A stretch of 64,000 nt of DNA. It comes from Linnemannia hyalina. Lineage: Eukaryota > Mortierellomycota > Mortierellomycetes > Mortierellales > Mortierellaceae. Below, piece by piece: positions 10,983 through 24,805 of this stretch; positions within the stretch are counted from its first letter, which is position 1, and every line of letters begins with the position of its first letter. The DNA lies in NCBI GenBank assembly GCA_019671135.1, contig JAHRHY010000008.1, positions 620,001 through 684,000 of the forward strand, read 5' to 3'. Below the pieces are notes generated by a model. That model made no database searches, was not told the origin of the DNA, and worked only from the letters and a program-made list of their open reading frames with translations. A program made the translations under genes and the position numbers.

Positions 10983-13900
10983 TCATGGACATCTTCCGTC
11001 TCCCTTTTCATGCTCCTTGTCCTGGATTATTGCTTCAACCAACATACCTCCCAGTGCTGCAGCTAGAGGGGGTGGCACAGCGTTTCCTATTTGCTTCCGC
11101 CACTTCAGTGGCGACTGGTCTGCCGGAAAGATGAATGTGTCGGGAAACCCCTGGGCGCGCGCCCGCTCACGGATGGTCGTGACACGATGTTGGTTGGGAT
11201 GAACTATTCCAGGACTACCCATTGGATCCGCTGAACTGGTTACCGTATTAAAGAAGCCACCAAAGTCCAGCCTTGACCCCTTGCCTCCGAGTCGCGCTTT
11301 GGGCGCCATGTCAAATTTGTAAATGCTCTTGACAGTTGTGGGCTGAGGAAGCTCGGTGATGTGGTTCCTGATTCGGTCGTTCCCGGAGACTTGGTACCTC
11401 AGTGTCCTCTGATATTCACATTGTGGTCCCGTGCGGTACCTTGTGATTTTCCTGAGCTGAGCCCTATCTTCACTACGAAGTCTTTTATCCGTCTCGTTCA
11501 CCCATTCCTTGGACCCTATCCTGTTGCTACCCTTCTCAAGAGAGTTGATCCGCACAAAGCTGCCTGCCCTATTGATTTTGACGCTTCCTGTCTCCTTGTC
11601 AACGTCGTCAGGGTGAATATATTCAAACCCAGGCAGATCCGAGAGTGCGTCACGAACGGTGACCGTAGGATCGGGAGCTTGGTACCTGCGCCGACCGAAA
11701 TAATGAAATGCCTTGTGATCGCTATAGAGAAGATTCCGCGGAGCATCAAACAGTGCAGAAATGTCAGAGCTGAAAGTCGTTGTCGGGAGAGGGAAAGCCG
11801 GGAGGGTGTACCCAAGCTTGGCAGCCCATACGAAGAATCTGTAGCGACTTTGCGGAACTCCAAAGTGGCCAGCTTGCAACATTGCTATCCTACACTGATA
11901 CCTATGATATAGACGACAACATTGTGCGTTATTATAATATGGCCTTAGCAACAGGATGTTCGAATGAATATCGCCCTCGAACACCCAAATATAATTCGGC
12001 AACTCACAGAACCTTACCCTAGTTCCGTCAGGCAACGCATTACGAACTTGACAAATGCCTTCTTGTCCACTGCCGCCTTGTCGCCGATCTCAGTAAATCC
12101 CTTCACATTCTCCAGCAGGAGGTAGCGTGGTCGATAAAAGTCGACGTATGCCATCGCTGTCGCCACAAGTGAGTTCTTGGGGTCATGCCGATTCGATCTC
12201 CCAGTGGCATACGTAAATCCTTGGCTATTTTTCATACAGCAAGTGGTTAGAGCTTAGTTGGTTGGATCATTAGTAATGGTTGTGAGGCCATAGATCCACA
12301 ATAAGTTGGCGGGTTTTCCTACCATGGGGGGCCACAATATATGAAGTCGACTTCATCTGGAGGTGGCATTATTGGACTCAACGATGCCATCCTGTTTTTG
12401 CCGAGTCTCGCGGTCTGACCCTCGCCTCCTTCTTGCGTCTGGAAGATAGCCTGCTCAAGTAGTAAGCCTGCATCACGGTTACGCACAGCGACACTAGGAA
12501 AGTTGTAACTAAGATAGCAAGGTAAGAGAAATATGTCGTTAATAATGAATGCCCACTGTAGGATGCTACCTGCCTCATGTCTTCCAACTATTCACAGGTA
12601 AGAGTGATGTTGTACCTGAAAGTGGCCGCAGCATCTTGGTCAAGTTCGACGGAGTACTTGGTTTCAACGATCCCGGACTGTTTTAACCCAAGACTCATTC
12701 CTCCACAGCCCGCGAAAATGTCCATAGCACGGAGTTTTGGCCCAGCCTTGCAGAGTCGGTTCCTTTTGGCTTCCTTTTGAATCCATCGCTTCTCACACGC
12801 AAGACAATCCTGAGGCACCTTCACCAGGATGTGCAGGCCATCAGTGTTCCCCTTTTCATCGTATATCCGGTACAGCCGCTCACGGGATGCTCGTAGAGTG
12901 CTCTTTCTCATATCCACCTTTCCTGAGTCCTGTGCTGGCACGAAGTAGTAATCCATGAACCAGAAGCTGTCTTGTTGGTCCTTATACGAGTTGCTCTCCT
13001 GTTCTTCAGCGCACGACCGGCGTTGGAATGCACCACTTCGTTCTTCTGTCTCCTTCACTTCGGGAACGAAGCAGACTCGGCACGTCGCTTCCAAGTCCTC
13101 GAGTGGCATCTCCTTCTCTACATCCGTCAACACTAAACGCCTACAGTCCTTGAAGATATATTGCTGAAGACGTTTGTGGCGTTCTGACATAGGTGGGTTC
13201 TTGTCCAGAAAGTCGTCATGTCGTAAAAGGAGTCTGACTGTCGCCTTTCTGATCGCGTCTTTGGAGCAAGAGCTGGAGTCCAAGTGTAACTTGGTGATTT
13301 GTCCGATGCCTAGTGGCTTGTACTCCTCTGATCCACTGTCCACCAAATACACAAAGTCGTGGAGGTGGTATGAGTTGTTCTTGTCGTTGACGGCCTTGCG
13401 TTGCTTGAGATCACAGCAGATGCATGGCTGAAGAGGGTCTTGTGGTTCACCACTCTCGCATTTGGCCGCATCCTCGAAGGCGCAAAACTTGGGATCGTAC
13501 AAATATCTGTGCACAAGTCATAATAAGGTTAATAATTAGAATGGGAAAAATTGCTTTTTCTTTTATTTTAGTTTTGTTGGAACCAGACTGTACAGTACAA
13601 GACACTTACCGGTAGAAGTACGTATCCTCCTCCTTCAGTTGCGCGGTGGACGTGATCCGCCGGAGCCTAAACTTGCCCATCACAGACTCCAAGTCGACCC
13701 TGTCACAGTTGTCCAGCAAGAAGAGCTCCTGCCAGCTCGACTGCTCCATCAGAATGGTTTGCTGCCCTGGCGAGAAGTATCGTACATGGGCCCTCATGTG
13801 CTTGAGGTCGTCCTCCTCCTCCTCCTCGTAAAAGTACATCACCTGGCCGAACCAGGTTCCCTTGGCTTCAAGTTTTCCACCGAATCCATCGTCCGACCCT

Positions 13901-14421
13901 TCCAAAGTATTGTCATCGTCGTCTTCCCGATAGAGACTCTTGCCGCCGCGGTTTCTGCGGACATTTCGTCTGGGTCGATGCAGGACTCCGTCATCGCCAA
14001 TCTTCATATCACTGCTCATGGTATTTTCATCCTCGGCTTTACCGTCGTCCTCAAAACCCTCCCTGATGAACACATACTCTCCCACCTTGATGGTCTCGCC
14101 GTCGATCAAGGCAGCCTCATAGAAGACCCGTGTCCTCCCTGTCAACTCATCAACCTTCTCACCAAGAGCACGATCAAGCCATTCGACAGATTCGGTCTCA
14201 TCCTTGTAATTATCGGGCTCACTCTGCCGAAATATCCTCTCGGCTTGCTCGTACCCCTCGCCGTAGTAGCCCTCCAACGTAATGGGTATCGACATGTGTG
14301 ACGTTGGCGCATCGGAAGTAGGAGAGTAAGGGGAGGAGGAGGGGATCTGGTTCCTGACAAGTAACTCTATCCGAGGCGTGATAGATGCCTTGGGTGGCCG
14401 TCGAGGGGTAGGGGTCTTCAT
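10983..14421 (-). CDS. DNA (cytosine-5) methyltransferase, DNMT1/DIM-2 type, with two BAH-like regions
   Basis: Five exons (14421-13610, 13506-12616, 12508-12323, 12224-12018, 11901-10983), all joined at phase 2, give 1004 aa. BAH-like regions lie at about 105-265 (KVGEYVFIREG) and 290-490. The catalytic domain has motif I DIFAGCGGMSLGL (from residue 533), motif IV GPPCQGF with the catalytic Cys630 split across an intron, motif VI ENV (668-670), motif VIII QSRYR and motif X IGNAVPPPLAAALGG near the C-terminus. It should transfer methyl groups from S-adenosylmethionine to cytosine in nuclear DNA. The BAH-BAH-methyltransferase order fits DNMT1 or the fungal DIM-2 group. No RFTS or CXXC domain is seen before residue 100, so the protein is shorter than animal DNMT1. 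A further upstream exon cannot be excluded. The 5' leader contains a (CAA)n run. Confidence 0.9.
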
Positions 14422-14534
14422 CTTTGTTGGTTTCGGATTGATGCTGTTTTTGCTGAGGTTGCGGGTAGCTGAAGCGGACGTACTTGGGGAGCTTATTGTT
14501 TGAAGTGAAGAGTGGGAGGGGTAGAGTGTAGTGC

Positions 14535-14592
<58 letters not shown>

Positions 14593-14593
14593 G
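14535..14593 (-). repeat. (CAA)n trinucleotide repeat, about 20 units, in methyltransferase leader
   Basis: A GTT run on the + strand, which reads CAA on the transcribed strand. It lies about 115-170 nt upstream of the chosen methyltransferase start codon. Read in another frame it would encode about 20 glutamines, but that frame is not the methyltransferase frame, so I place it in the 5' leader. Confidence 0.85.
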
Positions 14594-14765
14594 CGAAGAG
14601 TAGGTGTCTAGAGGTGTGGCGAGTTGTGGCGAGTTGTTGGAGGAGAAGAAACGAAGACAAGCAAAAATCAAAAGGCGTGTATTTGGGAAATCAAAACATT
14701 TTAGTGGCGTCCATGAAGACACCCTGAAAAAAAGCTTTTCTTGTTTTTGTTATATATGCGCTATT

Positions 14766-17700
14766 TTAAAGATGTTTGTATTCCAAGTCGTGGTTCAAGT
14801 CAAAGAACGCTGCCTCGCCAACGCCCTGTCTCGTCAACTCTGACAATGCAACAGTCGCCTGTCGGTACACAGTCTCCAAAGGCGCCGTCGTCGGAAGATG
14901 TTGTGAGGCTAAGTATTTCCGTTGTACATAAAACAGTTCAATTAGTACAATCTCCGCTCAACATGACATCATTGAGCACCACATTGTTATTACCCCAGAC
15001 GACTTACCAAGGATCGCCAGGTTGACCGTACTCGCGACCTTCTCGCGCGAGACAGCTTTGCTTCCAAGGTGGCCTCCTAGCCCGCTGCTCGAGTCTGCGT
15101 CCGAGTATGCCAAGACCGAGAACGCATCAATCAGCATGGTCTTAACACAAGACCGCCTATTACTCTTGTACTGCTCCTGCAAAAATTGGCCATACTGGAT
15201 CGCATTCTTCAAAAGCCCCAACCCCTCCAACTGCGGTGCTCCATCGTTTACGATTACATTAATCTCCGATGGCTTTCCATCAACATCCATCATCGCACTA
15301 TCAGATCTTCCAGGCTCATGTTGATCCTGCATCTCGACATCCGCCGAGGCCGAAGCTTTGGGGATCTTTGCGAGAGCCTGCTTGTCCAAAGCACGAAGAG
15401 GCGACGATGCGGAGGAGACCATCTCCACAAACTTGCGGCATCGTAGCTGAAGAAGCATGTCCTCGTTACTCGTCGTGATTCCAGGATAACTCTCCTCCAG
15501 CATAGTCAATGCTTGGTCAATATCTCCCGAAAGGATAGTCTTCCGGATTTCTAATGCGAATTAAACAAAGTTATCAAGAAATGAGTGAACAGAAACTCTT
15601 CGCCATGAAATATTCGCATGTGGTTCCATAGAACGATGTGTAAGTGTACCTTTCCGGCGCTCAGTGTCCTGGACCATCGATGCACAGTCAAATTCGCTAG
15701 ATCCGTGTGTTCCATGGCCCTTTTGATTTGAACTCTGGGGGGCTAGGTCACTAGCAAACTGGCGTGCACTTTCCGAGTATCCGTGGTGGATCATGTAGGA
15801 CAGAACCAGTTTGCTGAGATTTTGTGAGAGGAAGCCGACTTGGTTCTTACTTGCCGCCTCCTTTTGCAGATTATCCTCTAATGACTGCCATGCTTCCATT
15901 TTTTCATCCTGCAATTGTACATTGAAGGATAGATTGAGGTGTTACGGAGATGCGTCTAAATATTACTTGTGGCGGTGAGTATGAGGTCCTTGAAATGCAC
16001 ATATCTTCTTTACCTTGACGTATTCTTCAATGTTGAAAACAAACTCGCGCTGTCCGAAGTTGGCCTCTACAATCTCTCCAGAAGTCCTCATCCCAACAGT
16101 CGGATAGAGAGGCCCTTTCAAATTGCGGAAAGCGACACCTATATCACGAATAAAAATATGGTTAGCATGGCATATACCGCAGACCATTCGGTAGCTGACA
16201 ACCTTAAAAAACAACCACGAAGGGTGCCACATACCGAGATAGATACCGTTCTTTGTGTAAAACAGGGACATGTTCCTAAAGTTGATACCGCATCCAATGA
16301 CATCTCCTGTCGTGAAAACTGGGCCAAAGGGTCTGCCATTACCACAGCCTTCAAAACCGTTGCCATCGTCTCCGTGGTATCCCCAGGACAATGGTTCCCA
16401 ACCTACGGGTCACGAGTGTCGTAAGAAAAATGACGTGTCAATCAAGGAAGGCACAAGAGACAAACACCATGAAAAAATAAATATTGCAAAGGGTATTTGA
16501 GAACTGAGACCTCCCTTGGTTACAACATACCTGGCAACCGGTCCAAAGCGACATTTGCATTGCATGCACCAATGCCGATGTACCTATTTACAAAGTCACA
16601 CAAGAAGAAAACGATGTGTTGGTCGAATGATATTTCATGGGCAAGGAACGACAGAATGACGTTGTTATGGCTACTTCAGTGAATAGCTGAAGAACAAAAG
16701 GTTACCCTTGCTGACCGTTGCTCTTGATCAGGATCTCGTAGTAATACACCCCGCATTGAGGAGGAATTGGACGGTTGGCACGAATCGCAGACGCATCAGA
16801 ATCAGCCTTCCCAGGTCCTATATATGTTCAAACGAATACAGCATGTTATTACAGTTTTCCTGCAGTAACAGTTTGCGTGCCCAGGTGACAGACTTCCACT
16901 TTTGCAGAATGCACGTTGCTCCATACCTGTATACCGGACCTGCAGGTCGTCCTCTGAAAGTTCGGTCTTGTCAGTCTTTTCAACACTGCTCCAGCGTGAT
17001 GGAAGGAGATATCGAAGGGGCCGCCCCTCCTTGGACGTGGATGCATGATGGCTGTGGCTGTTGTGGTTGTGGTGTCGACGATGATGGTGATGGTGTGCGA
17101 TGCTTCCAGATTCGCTTCCGCTGCTGCTTCCACTATTTGTCCCGCTGCTGGTTTCGCTGCTGCCACCGCTGCTGCTCTCTTCACAGCTGCTGTCACTATC
17201 CGTCAGGAGATGGGTCGAGGCGCGCCGTCTATGATCACCCAGCAGGAGTCGTCGTCGTTTTGAAGACTCGCGATCGGTGGGTGAAGTGAGGGGTCCGTTA
17301 GTGAGAGAGGTTCCCTCTGGTTGAAAGTGCTGTACAAATGTTGTGTGACGCAGATAAGACGGAAGAGTGGCCATCCTAGACTGTTTCTCGATCGAGGGAG
17401 GAGACAATGTGGAGGCACGGTTGGGCATGGACGCTTTCTTCAGAGTTCCAAAGGTTATGACACGGGTTCGACTGGAGTCCTCGCGTTCTGGCAGTGGGAT
17501 GGCAGCGCCCTGGCGGTGAGGGTGCTGTTGGCTGGCACGGTTTTGGGCGGTACGGAGGGGCAGCTGAGGATAATGACGCACAGAAGGAGCCACGTTCAAG
17601 GAGGTTTGCTCCACATCCGACATCCTTGAATCGATAGGTCTCGTTAAGGTGACTTCTGCGGATGAAACCGAGTCGACAGACGTCGCCGAGGCCGCGGACG

Positions 17701-17893
17701 ATGCGGCAGTTGTCAAGGTTGTGGCTGAAGAGGCACCCGAAGAGGAAGTAGCGATTGTGGTAGGTGGACGTGAGATTGGACGACGGACGGCGTGGATAAA
17801 ATTGTGAACCATGCTGGTGTCGTTCTCTGAGTCAGCCTCGTGGTCTTCGTGAGTGAGGCGGTCAGTTCCTCTGCTGTTCTCACGCTGTGCCAT
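14766..17893 (-). CDS. GID1: GID1/VID30 (RanBP9/10-like) subunit of the GID/CTLH ubiquitin ligase
   Basis: Eight exons (17893-16927, 16817-16706, 16583-16531, 16402-16235, 16138-16014, 15908-15650, 15550-15008, 14908-14766) give 789 aa with matching phases. After about 300 residues of Ser/Thr/His-rich sequence come a SPRY domain (about 320-475; YYYEILI, YIGIGAC, GYHGDDGNGF, GDVIGCGINF, FYTKNGIYLG, LYPTVG), a LisH motif (about 498-530; LVLSYMIHHGYSESARQF), a CTLH segment (about 562-620; RKTILSGDIDQAL) and a C-terminal CRA domain including the last small exon. This is the standard RanBPM/Gid1 order. In yeast Gid1 is the scaffold of the ligase that degrades gluconeogenic enzymes when glucose returns. 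The start at 17893 was chosen because the frame upstream encodes implausible low-complexity sequence. Confidence 0.9.
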
Positions 17894-19120
17894 TGCAAGT
17901 GGTTGTAGTAAGAGTATGAATGCAGTAGTGTGTGTCTGTTTGCTTCGACTGAAGGTGGTGCTGCTGTCACAAAAGGCGAAGAAGGTCAGGACAGTAGGTC
18001 GAGAGAAGGATGTTGCGTGGGGGCTGAATGGGATGACGCTGACGAACAAACAAATGACGAGTGCGACAATGACAAGTAGGCAGAAGAACCTGTTGTTATT
18101 TGCAGGTAGCTGGTGATGAGAGTGAGTGAGTTTGTTGTTCTTGTTGTTACTGTTGTTGTTGTTGCTGTTGTGATGGCGGTTGAAGAGAGTGATGGAGAAA
18201 GGAAAGGGAGGGAAGGAAGAGGACTGAGTCTTCTTCTTCGTCTCCTTGCCATGAAACCTCTTTGGAGGAAAAAAAAAAAAAACAGTCCCGCCACAGTCTT
18301 TCATGATGAATATGAAGTGCTTCGAGGGCAAAGCAACGGCGGTTGAAAAATGAAAAGTGGCTCCTTGCCTGGTGGCATATCCCTCATATTCTTGGCAGCA
18401 CTGGATCTCGGTCGTCGCGCTTTTATTATGTCCTATTACTATTACTCAATCTCCTGCTCTCCAAGAGTCGATCTAACTTTCTCCGCCTCTGGGTTGGGTT
18501 GTCACGCATAATCGAGCTATGTCCGCCATCCAGTCATCCTGTCCTTGTGCTCCAGTATCGCCTATGGCTGCAGCCAGAATCTCCGACTTCATTCTTTCCT
18601 CCAGTATCATTGTATTCTCACTCCTATATCCTTCAGCATGTCGACGGTCGAATGTCTAATAAACAGAATTATGCTTGTGCTATCGTAAAGTCAGGAGAAC
18701 AGAGAAAAAAAAGAGTCCATCGTTCTTTCTTCGCTTTCCCTCCCTCCCTCTTTGTTCTTGACGTTGTTTCCTCCTTTTCTTTTCTTCTCTTTTCATCTCT
18801 TCTCCACTATGAAGTCAACCATCAACCCTCGCACAGCAACTGAGATGGAGGGAGGGAGAGCGAAGCCTTTATATACAAATGACAAGTCTTATCACCATGC
18901 TTGTAGAGGATCGTTCTGGTTGAGGTTCGGTCTGTCGTTGAACTGAACGTGAAGTAAGAATGCATACGATGTATCCAATGTGACTGTTTTAATCATGGAC
19001 ACACCAGGTTGCTGGCTGGTTGATCGCGAGGGGTTGTGCTCTCTCTCATTCCAACTTCATCGCTACGCCTCGTCTACTACCACCTTCTCTGTCGTAAACA
19101 CCATCACAAGTCAGGAGAGG
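17894..19120. promoter_or_regulatory. Divergent promoter region between GID1 and SKI3
   Basis: About 1.2 kb between two divergently transcribed genes. It contains the GID1 leader with GTT/CAA-type repeats near 18130-18170, an A-run at 18270-18283, CT-rich + strand tracts near 18720-18800, and a TATA-like TTTATATACAAA near 18870, about 250 nt before the SKI3 start. No gene was recognised inside. Confidence 0.4.
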
Positions 19121-22100
19121 ATGTCGACCGTCAAGCTCAATCTCAAGAATGCAAAGGAGGCCATCGTCGCCAAGAAATACGACGACGCCCTCAAATGGAC
19201 AGGAAAGGTCCTCGACACCGACTCCGAGAACTATATGGCGTAAGGACAACCTCGCGTTTTTCTTCCAATGGAACCTGACTTGACAAGTCCACAGCTTCGA
19301 TCGAAATAATCGCATAATTTCGCGCTTTTGTTTGCGGATACGGTGACAATGCAGTAACCTCTTAACTCAATTCCTACTTCTCGCACTTCACACTGTCTTG
19401 TAGACTCGTGTTCTCAGGATTGGCGCACCAGAACTTGGGCCAGGCCGATAAGGGAGAGATGGCATTCAAGAGAGCGATTTCCGTCAGCCCCGAGCTTCCA
19501 CTTGCTCGCGAGGTATGCGTTGATCCAATGAACAAAGATCGACCCTTCAAGCATGCGAATCTAAGCCGCAGTCGACTGACTCTCCCTTGCTCCCTCTCGA
19601 AATCTTTAGGGCTTGATCAACTTTTACGACAAAATGAAAAAATGGGACGAGCTCATACTGGCGCTGGAGAAAATGCTGGAGACACACCTCAAGACGTAAG
19701 GACCTGTGTTTATTTTGTTCCTCAGCAAAAGGAACGTCAGCTGTATGCGCCGCTCAACGGCTGACCGTTCTCAAACTTACTCGTTGTTCAACTATAGTCC
19801 AGATGGCAAGAAGGCGTTGGTTACTATCGAGAGACTGATTGAACTCTACACTACTCAGGAACAACCGGACAAGGCCATTGAGAAGATCCAGACATTATTG
19901 CCAGGAAGCTCACTCTACGACATCCTTGAGGAGAAACCAAATCAGATGGAGACATTGAGAAAGCTGGCAGAATTGCAGGAGAGGACCGACAGCGAGTTCT
20001 TCGATCGGGAAGTCAGACTGCGTCGCGGTCGACTTGGCGGTGGAACTCTGGAGCAGGTGCAAAACACCGTGCGGAATGAACTCTACACCAAGTCAGAGGT
20101 AACACATTATTTCGAGTTCACAACAGCTCAACACACCGTTCAAAGTCAAAACGCGATATCCAATTAATTCTTTCTACGTGTTTCGACGAATAGCTAGGAT
20201 CAACATACGAAGCTATCTTGAAACTGGACCCAGAGAACAATGGCGATCTGGAACAAAAACTGCTTACTTTCTACATCAACAAGACAGAGGCTATCTCGGT
20301 AGACAAAAAGGCTGGTATTCGTGACAAGGCACTGGAGTTGGCATCCAAAATGGTTCGGGAAGATTCTGCACCGGCACTTGCCTACGAGACGCTGCTCAAA
20401 TTCACGGACGCAGCAGCCCCTTCAGAATATGACAAGGCTCTTCAGGAACAGTATATCTCCAACTTTCCTAACACTGGTCTCTCAAAGTTCATCCAGGCGC
20501 AGATGCATTTTGACAATGGAGAGTCGAGGGAGGACCTGGTCGAGATTCTGGACGAAGGCTTTAAGCTGGAGCCAAACCTTGTGTATGGATATCTCGTTGT
20601 CTGCTGGATGGACCACGAGGCCAAGGACTATGATTCAGGACTGGAACATGCCACTGCCGGCAGGGTTCTCATTCAGAAGTTAGCCGCCTCCTCCGGTTTC
20701 CCTTTTTCAAGGTACCGCAACTGAATTCTTTGTACGCCAACTTCGCAGGACCGCCTAATGAAGACGGACTATTACTCACATTGGATCGCGTTTCCTTCTT
20801 CTTAGAATGCGTCGCTCGTTTGAGCTCTGCATGGCCAACTGTCAAGTCAAGATCAGCTCAAAGCTCGCCGAGAGCGCGTTGGCGCTTTATGAAGGAATCA
20901 TTAAGGAGGACAATGGCAACATCGATGCCCACCAGGTATGGGCCTCAGTATCGCTCGATAGACTTCAACCCAGTAACTTATTTTTTTTTTGCCACCAATT
21001 CTAACTCGTCACTTTACTGCTCATAGGGTATCGGTCTTGTCAAATCCGCAGATGGACACTATGCAGAAGCGATTGCATCGTTCGAACGAGTTCTCGCGCT
21101 GGACCCCAACAACATCTCTGCCAGGTCTGAATTGGGCTGGATCGCCTATCTTCAGCAGGATTACGAACAGGCGGAGAGGAGGCTCAGGGATGTCGTCGAG
21201 ACATCAGAGGAACCTCGTGCTCTTGACTTGTACCGCCTCGGACGGACTTACTATGACATGGGTGGTAAGTTGCGCTGCTGCATAAAGAACCATTTCAATT
21301 GCTGGTTAAAGAGAATGAACTACGATTATCTGACAATAGCACTTGAATGATATGATTAGGCGAATATCGGGAGAACGCAGAGTACAGTCATGCTCAGCTT
21401 ATTGCCGCTGCCAAGTTGGACCCCCATTGTGCAGGTGCTTTCACATACCTTGGGCACTACTATCGGGAAGTTGTTCAGGATGAGACGCGTGCGGAAAAGT
21501 GTTACCAACACTCCTTCTCGTTGGACCCCCGTGAGAGTGATGCCGGACTTCACCTGAGTGACTACCTCTTGAACAACGACAGCTTGGAGGGCGCAACGGA
21601 TGTATACCAGAAGGTCATCGAAGCTAATGGCAAGGCCAACTGGGCTTTGAGCAGACTGGGATTCGCTGAGCTGAGCCGTGGCAACAACCTGGAGGCCATG
21701 AGCGCGTTCCAGAAACTTTTGCGCAACGACATCAAGGACGGTCTGGCTTGGGAGGGTGTTGCTGAGGCCTACCAGCATGAGGGTCGTTACATGGCCGCTC
21801 TAAAGGCGTTTACCAGGATGAGGGAACTACTCCCGGAATCGACCGTCGCCGCGTACCACATCTCTCGTGTGCATCAGAGACTTGGTATGTACCCAGAGGC
21901 TATTGAGCAGTACCGCGTCGCTCTCGAGTCTGCAGAGAGGAACCAAGAACCGCAGCATATCCCATCCTTGATGGGTATGGCTGAGAGCTATCTGGAGCAG
22001 GGCAAGGAGTTCTTTGTGTCCGGTTACTATGGTCGTTCTGCAGAGTCTTGCGGGCATGCACTGGACTATGCCCTTCAGCTCCTGAACTTGGACAATGAAC

Positions 22101-24256
22101 TCATATCTGCGTGGAAGTTGGTCGGAGATGCTTGTGTTGCTTACCGTGCTGTGCCAAAGTACTTGCACCTCTGCCCCTTCGATGTTCTCTCGGGAGTCGC
22201 CTCCATTGTGCCCGCTGAGACCAACACACTCCTCCACTTCCCCGCGGAACTCGACCAAGAACTCTTGGAGACTGCCCAGACGAACCCACCAGCGGATCTT
22301 TACAACTCTACAACGGACCAGAGCTCACATGCATTGGACGTGGTCTTTGCGATCGCAGGAATGGCGTACAAGAGAGCCAACATCTTGAACGGAAATGAGG
22401 GACATCAGGCGTCGCACTGCTGGTACGACATTGCGTTGACCTACTACTACCGCTATGAGAATGCCACTAGGAAGAACCGTTCCGCTGAAGCTGCCGGCCG
22501 TGCCAACCTCTGGCTTTCGGTCGCCATGCGCTGCCTCAAGGCCTCGCTGCAGTTTGAGGAAGAGAGCCCCATGGTCTGGAACGCCCTTGGAGTTGCCGCA
22601 TTGACCACCAACACCAAGATCAGCCAACATGCCTTCATCAAAGCCATCGAATATGACCCCAAGGTACTATATATGTGGAGCGTGGTTATTATGTTGTCTG
22701 GTATATTTACTCCATGACGAGTACTAATTAGCACGTCCAACTCTTGTTCATAGGATGCTGCACCATGGTCGAACCTCGGATTCTTGTACATTCTTAACTC
22801 GGAACTGGATCTCGCCCTTAAAGCTTTCACAACTGCTCAGACTCTAGACCCTTCCTTTGCTCAGGCATGGACAGGACAGGCGTGTGTGGCTAGCCTTTGG
22901 GGAAGCGATGAGTCGACGGCACTGTACGCCCATGCTTGCGAGTCCAGTACTGCCTCAGTCCTGGAGGCCAACTACGGTTACGCTGTCAACACCTTTACCG
23001 ACATGCTGACTCGCCTTCACAAGACCAGCACCGCATCGACTTCTGGCAACAAGAAAGGAGCATCCACAAGCGCTACCAGCTTGCTTGTCACTCCGGCTTT
23101 CGCCTTGTCCAAATACTTGGATCAGCGCCCTAGAGATGTTGCAGGCTGGAACTTGTTGGGTCTGATGCGTGAGAGGTTCTTGCAGCCCGAAGGAGCAGCA
23201 GAGTGTTTCTTGACGGCGATCCGGATCATGAACGAGGAGGAGACTGAGGATAGCGAGGCATCCTTGAGTAACGATCACAGGAGACGCAAGATGATGTTGC
23301 ATCACAACGTGGCTCGTGCGTTCTTGTCGATGCAGGATTATGCCGGCGCCGTCGAGGCTTACGAGATTTCGTTGGAGCTGGAGGGACCCGATGCTGTGCC
23401 GAGTGTGGTCAGGACGTGCAAGCATCTCGGAGCAGGACTAGCGCTGTACTATGCTGGAGAGCTGGAGCGCAGTTTGCAAATGTTTGAGGTTGCGCTTGGT
23501 GAGACTGAGCAGATCGCGGGCATGGAGCAGTCTCGCGATGATGTAGTTGTGCTGTTGAGTCAAGTTCTGTGGGCTTTGGGTGGTGACGAGCAACGTGCAG
23601 CGGCCAAGGACGAGCTGTTTAGATGCATTGCCCAGTCTCCCAGCCATCTTCCTGCGATCTTTGGACTGAGTGCGATGGGTCTGGTCCAGGACGATGAGAC
23701 ATTGGCGACAGCGGCATTGAAGGAAATCTTGAAGTTTTCGAGGCAGGAGCTGGCAGAGATGGATCCCGAGTTGCGGTCAGACAAGATGATCAGTCAATAC
23801 TACTCGCTCTTGAATGAGTCCAAGCTGTCGATCGAATCGTTGTCAAAGTCGATCCATCAGTCACCAACAGAGGCAGTGCTTTGGAGACGACTTGCCGAGC
23901 ACCTTTCGACGACGATCGGAACCACAGGTTCGACACCATACTCGGTCGCACAGTCTAACGCTCAGGCTACATTGGATCTCCTCAAGGTTCGGGATAGTCT
24001 TCAGGCTTCGGATCTGTCGAGAGGGTATGGACATCTGGCGGGCACATTGCTGTTGGCGGATGAGGAGAAGCAGCAGAAGGTTCGCGGATGGAAGAATGTG
24101 AAGAAGGAGAAACTGGATGAGGAGCACCGTCTGAGCCAGGAGCGGTTGAACCAGGCTCACGTGATGGCACAGCATAGTGTTATGGCGGCGCCTTGGCGGC
24201 GGGAGGCGTGGCAGGTTGTTGGTGTTGTTACGCAGGAGCTGCAGCAGCGTAGTTAG
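19121..24256 (+). CDS. SKI3: SKI3 (TTC37-like) tetratricopeptide subunit of the Ski complex
   Basis: Nine exons (19121-19239, 19404-19512, 19610-19695, 19798-20098, 20194-20711, 20806-20935, 21027-21264, 21360-22663, 22754-24256) give 1435 aa, close to the 1432 aa of yeast Ski3. The chain is nearly all TPR helices from end to end, starting with NAKEAIVAKKYDDALKW and LVFSGLAHQNLGQADKG, and ends with the Ski3-type block AHVMAQHSVMAAPWRREAW. Ski3 is the scaffold that joins Ski2 helicase and Ski8 and feeds RNA to the cytoplasmic exosome. It acts in 3'-5' mRNA decay, nonstop decay and antiviral defence. Introns cluster in the first third, and the last two exons hold two thirds of the protein. No damage is seen. 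Confidence 0.9.
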
Positions 24257-24805
24257 GATAAGGGTATTTATTTATTCTTCGATTTCTAAGGTTGATGGCC
24301 TGTGCGCTGATTATGGCACAAAAGAAAAATGTGAAAAAGACTTGATGGCCCAAGGATTCAACATGTACACGCCTTGATGCTGATGTGGTTTGGAAAGAGG
24401 AAGGAGGAGGAATTTGAAGGTGGTCATTTGTCCTCCCCTTGTCGTTCGTTTCTCTCTTGCGCTCCTTGTGCCACCCCCCTCAATCTAAACAGAAGTTTGC
24501 TGCAAAACGTCTTATTCCCTAGGCTGGTTTCGAGCCTACTTATCCCCGAAATAACCATCCACTCTATCCGCGACCTTGTCATCCGACTTTGTTATCCATG
24601 TCTTTCATGTAGTTCGAGCTCACCTTCCATCCCGACACAGCTCGTCCTTTCAACAGTTGACAATGAGGGTCTGCAGGCGCTTCAACATCCACCAAAACAC
24701 AATCGCGAAACCACAAAAAGAAAAAAAAAAAAAAAAAAAAAGAGGAAAGGGGGATCTCAGTCAGCACGAGGAGGAACACATTTTTTTTAATGTGTCGCGA
24801 TATAT
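24257..24805. other. Intergenic region after SKI3
   Basis: 3' flank of SKI3. It includes a run of about 20 A at 24721-24740. No gene is supported. Confidence 0.4.

Noticed and set aside
14219..14722. Polyglutamine protein frame upstream of the methyltransferase
   Set aside because: Different frame from the methyltransferase start, no splice model joins them in phase, and it is better explained as leader repeat.
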